This document shows positions 8,686 through 16,967 of a stretch of DNA of 64,000 bases, piece by piece. Origin of the DNA: Mycolicibacter sinensis (GTDB lineage Bacteria > Actinomycetota > Actinomycetes > Mycobacteriales > Mycobacteriaceae); contig NZ_LZJK01000153.1 in assembly GCF_001667945.1 (NCBI RefSeq), positions 18,741 to 82,740 of the forward strand, in the 5' to 3' direction. The notes beneath the pieces were generated by a model, which did no database searches, had not been told where the DNA came from, and saw only the letters and a program-made list of their open reading frames with translations. The position numbers were made by a program, and so were the translations under genes. Position 1 is the stretch's first letter. Each line of letters opens with the position of its first letter.

Positions 8686-10151
8686 TGACACCTCTGCTGC
8701 TGCTCGCCCTTCTGGCACCCGTTGGGGCGTCCGTGTTTTCGGTTGTGGCCGGCTGGCGCCGGCTCAGCGCAGTCGCGACGTGTGCGTCGGCGCTGACGAT
8801 TCTCGGCTGCGGGATCGCCCTCGCGTTTCGGCTCGGTGACCGGGCACATCTGGCCCTGAACGGCCTGCTGCGCGCCGACGCACTGTCGGTGACCATGCTG
8901 ATCGTGATCGGGGTCGTCGGCAGCCTGGCCACCTGGGCGAGCATCGGCTACCTCGACGCCGAGCTGGCCCGCGGGGTGACCGATCGGCGCGGTGCACGGC
9001 TGTACGGCATCCTCACCCCGGCGTTTCTGGCCGCGATGGCGCTTGCGGTGTCGGCCAACAACATCGGGGTGGTGTGGGTCGCCGTCGAGGCCACCACGGT
9101 GGTCACCGCGTTTCTGGTCGGGCACCACCGCAGCCGTGCCGCGCTGGAGGCCACCTGGAAGTACGTCATGGTCTGTTCGGTGGGCATCACCATCGCGTTT
9201 TTGGGCACCGTCCTGCTGCACTTCGCCGCTCGCCACGCCGGCGCCGGCGGCGAGGATGCGCTGCACTTCGACGTCCTGGTGGCCCATGCCGGCGGTCTCG
9301 ACCCGGCGGTCACCCGGCTGGCCGGGGCACTGTTGCTGATCGGCTACGGCGCGAAGATGGGTCTGGCGCCGTTTCACAGCTGGCTGGCCGACGCGCACAG
9401 TCAGGCGCCGGCACCGGTTTCGGCGTTGATGAGCGGGGTGCTGCTGTCGGTCGCGTTCTCGGTGCTGATCCGGATCAAGCCGATCATCGACGCCGCGACG
9501 GGCCCCGCTTTCCTGCGGGCCGCGCTGCTGACCACCGGGCTGGCGACGATGCTCATCGCCGCGCTGTTGCTGACGGTCACCGCCGACCTCAAACGGATGC
9601 TGGCCTATTCGTCGATGGAGACGATGGGCCTGATCGCGGTCGCCGCCGCCGCCGGCACCGCGCCGGCCATCGCCGCACTGCTCCTGCACGTGCTGGCGCA
9701 CGGGGTGGGCAAGACGGTGCTGTTCCTGGCCGGCGGCCAGTTGCAGGCCGCCCACGGCACCACGGCGATCAGCGAGATCACCGCGGTGTTGGGCCGATCA
9801 CGGCTGGTCGGTGGCGCATTCGCGGCCGGGATGGTGGTGCTGCTCGGGTTGCCGCCGTTCGCGATGTTCGCCAGCGAGTTGGCGATCGCGATGTCGCTGG
9901 CCGACGCCCGGCTGGCGTGGGCCCTGGGACTGGCACTGGTGGCGCTTCTGGTGGCGTTCGCCGCGCTGATCGCCAACTCCGGCCGCATGCTGCTGGGTGT
10001 ACCGAGCCCCGGCGGCCCGCCGATCCAGGTGCCGGCCACCGTCGCGGCCGCACTGGTGACCGGGGTGCTGGCCGCACTGGCCCTGGGCGTGACCGCGGGC
10101 CCGCTGACCGACCTGTTCGCCACCGCCGCAACACAACTGGGGGCGCTGTGA
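8685..10151 (+). CDS. hycQ: NuoN/HyfF-like proton-antiporter-type membrane subunit HycQ
   Basis: A 488-residue second antiporter-like subunit. It carries the conserved WVAVEATTVVTAFLVGHH segment with its key glutamate, the YGAKMGLAPFHSWLADAHSQAPAPVSALMSG helix pair and the TADLKRMLAYSSMETMGLI segment with its lysine. It corresponds to M. tuberculosis Rv0086. With the NuoL-like subunit of the same operon it gives the complex two possible ion channels. ATG 8685 overlaps the previous stop by one base, and its stop overlaps hycE by one base. Confidence 0.87.
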   Translation: MTPLLLLALLAPVGASVFSVVAGWRRLSAVATCASALTILGCGIALAFRLGDRAHLALNGLLRADALSVTMLIVIGVVGSLATWASIGYLDAELARGVTDRRGARLYGILTPAFLAAMALAVSANNIGVVWVAVEATTVVTAFLVGHHRSRAALEATWKYVMVCSVGITIAFLGTVLLHFAARHAGAGGEDALHFDVLVAHAGGLDPAVTRLAGALLLIGYGAKMGLAPFHSWLADAHSQAPAPVSALMSGVLLSVAFSVLIRIKPIIDAATGPAFLRAALLTTGLATMLIAALLLTVTADLKRMLAYSSMETMGLIAVAAAAGTAPAIAALLLHVLAHGVGKTVLFLAGGQLQAAHGTTAISEITAVLGRSRLVGGAFAAGMVVLLGLPPFAMFASELAIAMSLADARLAWALGLALVALLVAFAALIANSGRMLLGVPSPGGPPIQVPATVAAALVTGVLAALALGVTAGPLTDLFATAATQLGAL

Positions 10152-11623
10152 TGGCTTCGGTTTCCCGCGTCGCGGTCACCGGCACCGAGCTGGCCGACAC
10201 GACCGCACGGTTGCTGGCCGACGGCTTCCGGCTCGCACTGGTGGCCGCCCACGATGAGTACGACCACCTGCGCGTGGTGTATCTGTTCCTCGCCGGCCGG
10301 CCGGACCGTCGCACCGAGCTGACCCTGACCGTTCCGGCGCAGCACCCATCGATACCGTCGCTGGCCCGGTTGTCTTTTCAGGCCGGCCGCTTCGAACGGG
10401 AGATGCTGGACCTCTACGGGATCACCCCGGTCGGCCATCCGCAGCCGCGCCGCCTGGTGCGCCACGCGCACTGGCCGGAGAATTGGCATCCGATGCGTAA
10501 CGACGCCGGGCCGCCGCCGGATTTCGTTGCGGCGGGCCGCTTTCCCTTCCTCAACGTCGAAGGCGCCGGCGTCTACGAGATTCCGGTCGGGCCGGTGCAC
10601 GCCGGCCTGATCGAGCCGGGTCACTTCCGCTTCTCGGTGATCGGGGAATCGGTGCTGCGGCTCAAGGCGCGGCTGTGGTTCGTGCACCGGGGAATCGAGC
10701 GGCTGTTTGCCGGCCGCGGCGCCGGTGCCGCCGTCGAGCTCGCCGAACGGATCAGCGGCGATACCTCTGCCGGACACGCGCTGGCGCACAGCCTGGCCGT
10801 TGAGGATGCCCTCGGTGTCCAGCTGCCGGATCCGGCGCATCGATTGCGCGCCCTGCTGGTCGAACTCGAGCGGCTCTACAACCACGCCGCCGACCTGGGG
10901 GCCCTGGCCAACGACGTCGGCTTCGGCCTGGCCAATGCACACGCCCAACACGCCCGCGAACAACTGCTGCGGATCAACGCGCAAGTGACCGGAGATCGGT
11001 TGCTGCGGCGGGCGATCCGGCCGGGAGGCGTTGTGCTGCAGGCACTCCCCGACCCGCACCGGCTGCAGACCCTGGCCGATGACGTCGCTGAGATCGCTGA
11101 GCTGACGTTGGGCAACTCGGTGATCTATGACCGGTTCGCCGGCACCTCGGTGCTGCATCGAAGCGACGCGGAAGCGCTAGCGACGCTGGGCTATGTGGCA
11201 CGGGCCAGCGGGCTGGTCACCGATGCCCGGCTCGACCATCCGATCACCGACCTGCCGGTAACCGAGGTGTCGGCGACAGCCGGCGATGTGCTCGCCCGCT
11301 ATACGGTTCGGCGCGACGAATTCGCCGCCTCGGTGGCGCTGTGCCGCAACCTGATCGAGGGCCACCGCGGACCGATCGAGATCCGGGGGGAGATTCCCGA
11401 GGCGGCGGCCGGGTCCGGGGTCGGCATCGTCGAGGGCTGGCGCGGGACCATCGTGCACCGGGTGGAGATCGGCGCCGACGGAGCCATCACCCGCGCCAAG
11501 ATCGTCGACCCCTCCTGGTTCAACTGGCCGGCCCTGCCGGTTGCCATGGGCGACACCATCGTCCCGGACTTCCCGCTGACGAACAAGAGCTTCAACCTGT
11601 CGTACGCCGGAAACGACTTGTAG
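10151..11623 (+). CDS. hycE: HycE-like large subunit (fused NuoC-NuoD type) lacking the NiFe-site cysteines
   Basis: A 490-residue fusion. Residues 1-125 are a 30-kDa NuoC-like domain (FEREMLDLYGITPVGHPQPRR) and the rest is a NuoD/hydrogenase large-subunit domain with GPVHAGLIEPGHFRF at 148-161. Group 4 hydrogenases hold nickel with two CxxC motifs. Here the first is S202-G-D-T205 in AERISGDTSAGH and the last is S455-W-F-N458 in KIVDPSWFNW, so all four metal-binding cysteines are absent. A hydrogenase or formate-hydrogenlyase activity is therefore unlikely as drawn. A quinone- or other redox-linked role, as in complex I, is more plausible. Corresponds to Rv0087. Confidence 0.85.
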   Translation: MASVSRVAVTGTELADTTARLLADGFRLALVAAHDEYDHLRVVYLFLAGRPDRRTELTLTVPAQHPSIPSLARLSFQAGRFEREMLDLYGITPVGHPQPRRLVRHAHWPENWHPMRNDAGPPPDFVAAGRFPFLNVEGAGVYEIPVGPVHAGLIEPGHFRFSVIGESVLRLKARLWFVHRGIERLFAGRGAGAAVELAERISGDTSAGHALAHSLAVEDALGVQLPDPAHRLRALLVELERLYNHAADLGALANDVGFGLANAHAQHAREQLLRINAQVTGDRLLRRAIRPGGVVLQALPDPHRLQTLADDVAEIAELTLGNSVIYDRFAGTSVLHRSDAEALATLGYVARASGLVTDARLDHPITDLPVTEVSATAGDVLARYTVRRDEFAASVALCRNLIEGHRGPIEIRGEIPEAAAGSGVGIVEGWRGTIVHRVEIGADGAITRAKIVDPSWFNWPALPVAMGDTIVPDFPLTNKSFNLSYAGNDL

Positions 11624-11646
11624 CGGCTTGGGACCGCTGCGCCGTG

Positions 11647-11663
11647 TGTCAGGATATTTGACA
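11647..11663. promoter_or_regulatory. Short inverted repeat at the MarR gene start, possible autoregulatory site
   Basis: TGTCA and TGACA arms of five bases flank a seven-base spacer and reach the ATG of the MarR gene. MarR proteins often bind imperfect palindromes overlapping their own promoter. The arms are short, so chance is a real alternative. Confidence 0.25.
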
Positions 11664-12085
11664 TGGGTGACGTGGACAGCGCTCCGCTGGGCTATCTGCT
11701 GTACCGGGTCAGCTCGGTGCTGCGCCCGCAGGTGTCGGCGGTGCTGGGTCCGTTGGGGCTGACGCTTCCCGAATTCGTCTGCATGCGAGTGCTTTCGCTT
11801 CGCCCGGGGCTGTCCAGCGCCGAGTTGGCCCGCCACATCAGCGTCACGCCGCAGGCCATGAACGCCGTGCTGCACCGGCTGCAGAACCGGGGCGCGGTGA
11901 GCCGGCCGCAGTCGGTGCCGTCCGGGCGGGCGCTGCCGGCGACGCTGACCGACGCCGGTCGCGACCTGCTGACCCAGGCGGAAGAGGCGGTGCGGGTCGC
12001 CGACGGCCGGGTGCTGGCGGCCCTGAGTCCGGCCGAGCAGCACCGGTTCCGGCAGATGCTGGAGCAGATCGGCGACCAGTGTTGA
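11663..12085 (+). CDS. MarR-family transcriptional regulator (Rv2887-like)
   Basis: A 140-residue winged-helix regulator. The helix-turn-helix is in LSSAELARHISVTPQAMNAVLHRLQNRGAV and the wing in RPQSVPSGRALPATLTDAGRDLL, both typical of MarR. Start is ATG 11663, with AGGA about eight bases upstream. The gene is convergent with the amidase gene, as Rv2887 is with amiC in M. tuberculosis, which supports orthology. Rv2887 is known to control drug-modifying and efflux genes; the ligand and targets here cannot be read from sequence. It lies 40 bases after hycE but belongs to the chromosomal backbone. Confidence 0.88.
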   Translation: MGDVDSAPLGYLLYRVSSVLRPQVSAVLGPLGLTLPEFVCMRVLSLRPGLSSAELARHISVTPQAMNAVLHRLQNRGAVSRPQSVPSGRALPATLTDAGRDLLTQAEEAVRVADGRVLAALSPAEQHRFRQMLEQIGDQC

Positions 12086-12130
12086 TGGCGGCGGCCCGCT
12101 TCGCCCGGCTTCGCGCGCTTGCGACCTCCG

Positions 12131-13540
12131 CTAGCCCCGGCCGGTGATCCTGGGCCAGGGCTTCGCCGCCTCGAGTTCATAGGCCAGCTCCAGCAGCCGG
12201 GCGTCCTGACCGAAGTGGGCGCTGAACATCATGCCCACCGGCAGCCCGGCCGCCGATTCGGCCAGCGGCAACGAGATCGCCGGGTCCCCGGTGGCATTCT
12301 GCAGCGGGGTGAACGCCACCCAGTCCATCAGCCGATCGATGATCTGCCGGTAGTCGGCGGTGGGATCCAGGTGGCCGACCTTCGGGGTCTCGTGGGCTAG
12401 CGTCGGGGTGAGCACCACGTCGTAGTTGCGGAACAGCCGTGCGGTGTGCCGGCGCAGGCTCGCCAGCCGGGCGATCGCCAGCGGCAGCCGGTACAGGTGC
12501 CGGGTGGCATGGCGGTCCAGTCCCAGCGTCAGGTTGTCCAGCCGACCGCGGTCGAAGGTCGGGCCGAACATCCGCCGCCCGCCGCGCACCAGCGCGGTCG
12601 CCAAAAACGCCCAGTAGAGCAGGAAGTCGTCGGCGAAGTAGCCCGGCACCGGTGGGCGGTCGACGTAGTCGAGGTGATGTCCGAGTTCCTCGAGCAGCGC
12701 GGCGGTCTTCAACGTCAGCTCGCGCATCTCCGCCGACGTCTCGCGCTGGATCGATTGAGTGATCACCGCGATCCGCAGCCGCTGACTGCCCGGCGCCCGG
12801 ACGTCACCGACCGGGGGCAGTTTGGGGTTGCGCCAGATCCGTTCCGCCTCGGCGTAGAAGGCCGCGGTGTCCCGCACCGAGCGGGTGACCACCCCGTTGT
12901 AGACGATGCGCACCGGCATGGCGCGCAGGTCGGAGTCCAGCGGCAGCCGGCCGCGCGACGGTTTGAGGCCCACCAGACCGTTGCAGGCCGCCGGGATGCG
13001 GATGGAGCCGCCGCCGTCGTTGGCGTGCGCGATCGGCACCACCCCGGCCGCGACGAACGCCGCCGACCCCGACGACGACGCCCCCGCGGTGTAGTCGGTG
13101 TTCCACGGGTTGCGCACCGCGCCCAGTCGCGGGTGCTCGGCGGCGGCGCTGAACCCGAATTCGGACAGCTGGGTCTTGCCCAGCGCGACCAGGCCGGTGC
13201 CCAGGTACAGCCGGGCGAAATCGCCGTCGGCGGCAGCGGCGTGCGGCTGCCACGCGTCGGTGCCCTGCATGGTCGGCATCCCGGCAACATTGACGTTGTC
13301 CTTGACGAAGGTCGGGATCCCGCCGAAGTAACCGCCGCGCGGCGCCGCGGCCGCGGCGCGCGCCCGGTCGAACGCCTGGTAGGCCAGGCCGTTCAGCTGC
13401 GGGTTGACCGCTTCGGTACGGGCGATCGCGGCTTCGACGAGCTCGGCGGGCGACACGTCGCCCGATCGGATCCGCTCGACCAGACCGACCGCGTCGGAGT
13501 CGCCGAGCGCGTCGTCACCGAAGGCGTGGACATGGTGCAT
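12131..13540 (-). CDS. amiC: Amidase-signature hydrolase (AmiC-like)
   Basis: A 469-residue amidase-signature enzyme that hydrolyses amide bonds of small substrates. The Ser-cisSer-Lys triad is visible: K80 in IPTFVKDNVNV, a cis-Ser near S156 in TAGASSSGSAAF, and the nucleophile S179 in NDGGGSIRIPA. Start is ATG 13540; no signal peptide is evident, so it is probably cytosolic. It sits between tsf and the MarR gene, the position of Rv2888c (amiC), hence the symbol. The substrate is unknown. Confidence 0.9.
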   Translation of the reverse strand: MHHVHAFGDDALGDSDAVGLVERIRSGDVSPAELVEAAIARTEAVNPQLNGLAYQAFDRARAAAAAPRGGYFGGIPTFVKDNVNVAGMPTMQGTDAWQPHAAAADGDFARLYLGTGLVALGKTQLSEFGFSAAAEHPRLGAVRNPWNTDYTAGASSSGSAAFVAAGVVPIAHANDGGGSIRIPAACNGLVGLKPSRGRLPLDSDLRAMPVRIVYNGVVTRSVRDTAAFYAEAERIWRNPKLPPVGDVRAPGSQRLRIAVITQSIQRETSAEMRELTLKTAALLEELGHHLDYVDRPPVPGYFADDFLLYWAFLATALVRGGRRMFGPTFDRGRLDNLTLGLDRHATRHLYRLPLAIARLASLRRHTARLFRNYDVVLTPTLAHETPKVGHLDPTADYRQIIDRLMDWVAFTPLQNATGDPAISLPLAESAAGLPVGMMFSAHFGQDARLLELAYELEAAKPWPRITGRG

Positions 13541-13576
13541 GTCCTGACGCTAGCAAGAGCGCCCGTGCTGGGCAGG

Positions 13577-14392
13577 CTAGGCCTGGCCGACCTCGAACCG
13601 CGCAAACCGCGTCACGGTCACGCCCGCTTCGTCGAGCAGCGCCTTCACGGTCTTCTTCGAGTCCGACACCGCCGCCTGGTCCAGCAGCACGGTGTCCTTG
13701 AAGAAGCCGTTCACCCGGCCCTCGACGATCTTCGGCAGGGCGGCCTCGGGCTTGCCCTCCTCCTTGGCCGTCTCCTCGGCGATGCGGCGCTCGTTGGCCA
13801 CCACGTCGGCGGGGACGTCGTCGCGGGTCAGATAGCGGGCCTTGAGCGCGGCGATCTGCAGCGCCACCGCGTGAGCCGCCTCGGTTCCGGCGCCGGTGTA
13901 CTCAACCAGCACACCGACCGCCGGCGGCAGGTCGGAGGCCCGCTTGTGCAGGTAGGTCTCCACGGTGCCGTCGAAGTAGGCGACCCGGCGCAGCTCGAGC
14001 TTCTCGCCGATCTTGGCCGACAGCGCCTCGATTGCCTCACCGACGGTGCGGTCCCCGATCTTGGCAGCCTTGAGCTCCTCGACGTCGGAGGTCTTGGCCG
14101 CCGCTGCGGCGGTGACGACCTCCTCGGCGAGCGCCTTGAACTCGTCGTTCTTGGCGACGAAGTCGGTCTCGGAGTTCAGCTCGATCAGCGCGCCGTCCTT
14201 GGCGGCGACCAGGCCTTCGGCGGTGGCGCGCTCGGCGCGCTTGCCGACGTCCTTGGCGCCCTTGATCCGCAGCAATTCGACGGACTTGTCGAAGTCGCCG
14301 TCACTTTCAGCCAGCGCGTTCTTGCAGTCCATCATGCCTGCGCCGGTGAGTTCCCGAAGCCGCTTGACGTCGGCAGCGGTGTAGTTCGCCAC
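13577..14392 (-). CDS. tsf: Elongation factor Ts
   Basis: A 271-residue nucleotide exchange factor for EF-Tu. The N-terminal UBA-like module (MANYTAADVKRLRELTGAGMMDCKNAL) and the TDFVAKN motif that contacts EF-Tu are both intact, followed by two core subdomains and the C-terminal module. Start ATG 14392 gives normal length. It follows rpsB after 15 bases on the same strand, the almost universal rpsB-tsf operon. Confidence 0.97.
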   Translation of the reverse strand: MANYTAADVKRLRELTGAGMMDCKNALAESDGDFDKSVELLRIKGAKDVGKRAERATAEGLVAAKDGALIELNSETDFVAKNDEFKALAEEVVTAAAAAKTSDVEELKAAKIGDRTVGEAIEALSAKIGEKLELRRVAYFDGTVETYLHKRASDLPPAVGVLVEYTGAGTEAAHAVALQIAALKARYLTRDDVPADVVANERRIAEETAKEEGKPEAALPKIVEGRVNGFFKDTVLLDQAAVSDSKKTVKALLDEAGVTVTRFARFEVGQA

Positions 14393-14407
14393 TGTGGTGT
14401 GCCTTTC

Positions 14408-15235
14408 CTACGATGCGTCGGTGGTGGTGTCGGTGCCGGCGGCCGGCTCAGGTGCCGAGGTGGTGGCACCGGCGAGCAGCTCCTGCTCCCATTCGGCCAG
14501 CGGCTCGACGGCCTCGGCCTCGGCCTTGCCCTCGCCGTTGCCCTGACCGGCGCGGGCCTGCAGGCCCTCGGCCACCGCGGAGGCGATGACCTTGGTCAAC
14601 AGCGCCGCCGAGCGGATCGCGTCGTCATTGCCCGGGATCGGGTAGTCGACCAGGTCCGGGTCGCAGTTGGTGTCCAGGATCGCGATCACCGGGATGCCCA
14701 GCTTGCGGGCCTCGCCGACGGCGATGTGCTCCTTGTTGGTGTCGACGACCCAGACGGCCGAGGGCACCTTGTTCATGTCGCGGATACCGCCGAGGCTGCG
14801 CTCCAGCTTGTTCTTCTCCCGGGTCAGACCCAGGATCTCCTTCTTGGTGCGTCCCTCGAAGCCACCGGTCTGCTCCATGGCCTCGAGCTCCTTGAGCCGC
14901 TGCAGCCGCTTGTGCACGGTGGAGAAGTTGGTGAGCATGCCGCCGAGCCAGCGCTGGTTGACGTACGGCATCCCGACCCGGGTGGCCTCGGCCGCGACCG
15001 ATTCCTGCGCCTGCTTCTTGGTGCCGACGAACAGCACGGTGCCGCCGTGGGCGACGGTCTCCTTGACGAACTCGTACGCCTTGTCGATGAACGTCAGCGT
15101 CTGCTGCAGGTCGATGATGTAGATGCCGTTGCGGTCGGTGAAGATGAACCGCTTCATCTTGGGGTTCCAGCGACGGGTCTGATGCCCGAAGTGGGTGCCG
15201 CTGTCAAGCAGCTGCTTCATGGTTACAACAGCCAT
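14408..15235 (-). CDS. rpsB: 30S ribosomal protein uS2
   Basis: A 275-residue small-subunit protein. The S2 signatures are present in MKQLLDSGTHFGHQTRRWNPKMKRFIF and in the PVIAILDTNCDPDLVDYPIPGNDDA region. A Glu/Ala-rich tail of about 50 residues at the C-terminus is common in mycobacteria. I choose ATG 15235 (MAVVTMKQLL) with AAGGAG upstream; the frame is open for 41 more codons, but those lie in the leader. The leader (about 160 bases to the candidate promoter) contains a GC-rich hairpin that could take part in S2 autoregulation. Confidence 0.96.
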   Translation of the reverse strand: MAVVTMKQLLDSGTHFGHQTRRWNPKMKRFIFTDRNGIYIIDLQQTLTFIDKAYEFVKETVAHGGTVLFVGTKKQAQESVAAEATRVGMPYVNQRWLGGMLTNFSTVHKRLQRLKELEAMEQTGGFEGRTKKEILGLTREKNKLERSLGGIRDMNKVPSAVWVVDTNKEHIAVGEARKLGIPVIAILDTNCDPDLVDYPIPGNDDAIRSAALLTKVIASAVAEGLQARAGQGNGEGKAEAEAVEPLAEWEQELLAGATTSAPEPAAGTDTTTDAS

Positions 15236-15310
15236 TGATCCATGGCTCCTTATTTGTTGTCGGTTGTCGCCCGGCGACGGGTGAGGCCGGGCCCTGGTGC
15301 CTGCTGAGCT

Positions 15311-15337
15311 GCCGGACCCCTGTCGGGGACCGCCGGC
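15311..15337 (-). promoter_or_regulatory. GC-rich hairpin in the rpsB leader
   Basis: On the plus strand GCCGGACCCC, TGTC and GGGGACCGCCGGC can fold into a stem with small internal irregularities. It lies about 75 bases upstream of the rpsB start, inside the probable 5' leader. S2 is known to repress its own operon through a leader structure in enterobacteria; whether this hairpin acts that way is inference. Confidence 0.3.
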
Positions 15338-15393
15338 AACCGGTTGTGCTGCAGACACGCGAAGTCAGCCCGCTGACGCGAACCGCGCATGTG

Positions 15394-15425
15394 AGTTTAC
15401 ACGCCGCGAACAGGTGCTTTGTCCA
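15394..15425 (-). promoter_or_regulatory. Candidate SigA-type promoter for rpsB-tsf
   Basis: Read on the minus strand, TGGACA (15425-15420) resembles a -35 element. It is followed, after a spacer of about 18-20 bases depending on the hexamer chosen, by TGTAAACT containing the TANNNT-type -10 TAAACT (15399-15394). It faces rpsB and is about 160 bases from its start. The -35 overlaps a perfect DnaA-box sequence. Confidence 0.35.
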
Positions 15426-15436
15426 CAGCGGTGACT
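15419..15436 (+). repeat. DnaA-box-containing 18-mer, copy 1
   Basis: TTGTCCACAGCGGTGACT begins with TTGTCCACA, the actinobacterial DnaA-box consensus. The same 18-mer with one difference occurs at 22116-22133. It lies between rpsB and the M23 peptidase gene, on top of the candidate rpsB promoter. Confidence 0.5.
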
Positions 15437-15471
15437 GGCCCGTTTCGGGGCCGCCGGGGTGAACTGGGCGG

Positions 15472-15960
15472 ATGCGACGCACGGCGTTGTTCCTGGTCGC
15501 GGCGTTGCTGCTGGCGGCGCCGGCCCACGGCCACCCGGTGCGGCTGAACTGGCCGCTGCGCCCGCGCCCGGCGGTGGTGCGGGAATTCGACGCCCCGCGG
15601 CCGGATTGGCAGCGCGGACATCGGGGGGTGGACCTGGCCGGTGTCGCGGGCCAGCCGGTGTATGCCGCCGGCGACGCGACCGTGGTGTTCGCCGGGCTCT
15701 CGGGCGGCGTGCCGGTGGTGTCGCTGGCCCACCCGGGCGGGTTGCGCACCAGCTATCAGCCGGTTTCGGCATCGGTGCGGCCGGGCCAGCGGGTGACGGC
15801 GACGACGGTGATCGGGGTGCTGGCTCCCGGTCATCCCGGCTGTGGCGCGGCGGTGTGTCTGCATTGGGGCGCGATGTGGGGGCCAGCCTCGCGGGCCGAC
15901 TACATCGACCCGCTGGGGTTGTTGGCCTCGACCCCGATCCGGCTCAAGCCGTTATCGTGA
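15472..15960 (+). CDS. Secreted M23-family (LytM-like) peptidase, Rv2891-like
   Basis: A 162-residue exported protein. Residues 1-20 (MRRTALFLVAALLLAAPAHG) form a signal peptide. The rest is a compact M23 fold with the zinc-ligand motif HxxxD in GHRGVDLAG and the later catalytic region AVCLHWGAMWG. In the usual HxH motif the first histidine is replaced by cysteine here, but the zinc-binding second histidine is kept. M23 enzymes cut peptidoglycan cross-links or act as regulators of amidases. It lies divergent from rpsB as in M. tuberculosis. Confidence 0.85.
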   Translation: MRRTALFLVAALLLAAPAHGHPVRLNWPLRPRPAVVREFDAPRPDWQRGHRGVDLAGVAGQPVYAAGDATVVFAGLSGGVPVVSLAHPGGLRTSYQPVSASVRPGQRVTATTVIGVLAPGHPGCGAAVCLHWGAMWGPASRADYIDPLGLLASTPIRLKPLS

Positions 15961-16036
15961 CCGCCGAGTGTGGGGTTGATGCACGCGTGTCCGGAGAAAG
16001 CGTGACACAAGCCGACGTTCGGCGCCCGTTTTGGCG

Positions 16037-16936
16037 CTAGGCCCGGGGGTGGGCCCGCTCGTGCACCGCCCGCAGCCGCGCGACCGTGACATGGGTGTAG
16101 AGCTGGGTGGTGGCCAGGCTGGAGTGACCCAACAGTTCCTGCACGACCCGCAGATCCGCCCCGCCCTCCAACAGGTGAGTCGCCGCGGTGTGCCGCAACC
16201 CGTGCGGCCCCATGTCGGGGGCGCCGCCGACCGCGGCGACCGTCTGGTGCACGACGGTACGGGCCTGGCGCGGGTCCAGCCGGCCACCGCGGGCACCGAG
16301 CAGCAGGGCCGGGCCGGACTCCGCCGTCGCCAACAGTGGACGCCCGCGGGCCAGCCAGGCCTGCAGCGCCTCGGCGGCCGGCTCGCCGAACGGCACCGTC
16401 CGCTGCTTGTTGCCCTTGCCGAGCACCCGCAGCAGCCGACGTGAGGGATCGACGTCGTCGACATCCAGGCCGCACAGTTCGCTGACCCGAACGGCGGTGG
16501 CATAGAGCAGTTCGGCGATCAGCCGGTCCCGCAAGGCCAGCGGATCGTTTTGCTGTGCACCGGTTTTCGCGGCGGCCATGGCAGCGTGCGCCTGGTCGGT
16601 GCGCAATACCGCCGGCAGGGTCCGGCGAGCTTTGGGCAGTGCAAGCCGCGCCCCGGGATCCGATGCCAGCAGGCCGCGCCGGGCCGCCCAGGCGGTGAAG
16701 GTCTTGACCGTCGAGGTGCGCCGGGCCAGTGTGCTGCGGGCCGCGCCGGCGCCGGCCTGCTGGGCCAGCCAGCTGCGCAGCAGCGGCAGGCTCAGGCCGT
16801 CGATGCCAGGGTGTCCGCGTTCGGCGAGGAAAGCGAACAGCGACCGCAGGTCACCGAGGTAGGCACGGCGGGTGTGTTCGGAGCGTCCCCGTTCCAAAGC
16901 CAGGTGCTCGTCGAACTCCTCGAGAATCTCGTCCAC
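16037..16936 (-). CDS. xerC: Tyrosine recombinase XerC
   Basis: A 299-residue recombinase that, with XerD, resolves chromosome dimers at dif. The N-terminal SAM-like DNA-binding domain (EEFDEHLALERGRSEHTRRAYLGDL) precedes the catalytic domain, with the first arginine in ATAVRVSELCGL, the HGLRHTAATHLL box, HSSLATTQLYTHV with the nucleophile Y280, and the C-terminal helix. GTG 16936 is chosen to match the family length near 298; the frame is open for 23 more codons. Usually xerC is adjacent to viuB in M. tuberculosis; here another gene intervenes. Confidence 0.93.
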   Translation of the reverse strand: MDEILEEFDEHLALERGRSEHTRRAYLGDLRSLFAFLAERGHPGIDGLSLPLLRSWLAQQAGAGAARSTLARRTSTVKTFTAWAARRGLLASDPGARLALPKARRTLPAVLRTDQAHAAMAAAKTGAQQNDPLALRDRLIAELLYATAVRVSELCGLDVDDVDPSRRLLRVLGKGNKQRTVPFGEPAAEALQAWLARGRPLLATAESGPALLLGARGGRLDPRQARTVVHQTVAAVGGAPDMGPHGLRHTAATHLLEGGADLRVVQELLGHSSLATTQLYTHVTVARLRAVHERAHPRA

Positions 16937-16967
16937 CGACTCACGGTGGCAGAAGCCGTTCAAACGC

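Noticed and set aside
10151..11623. Active NiFe hydrogenase or formate hydrogenlyase
   Set aside because: Four metal-ligand cysteines are replaced and the formate dehydrogenase and ferredoxin-like subunits are missing.
12446..15238. A 930-codon open frame on the plus strand across amiC, tsf and rpsB
   Set aside because: It is antisense to three well-conserved genes, has no family motifs and is typical of high-GC DNA.
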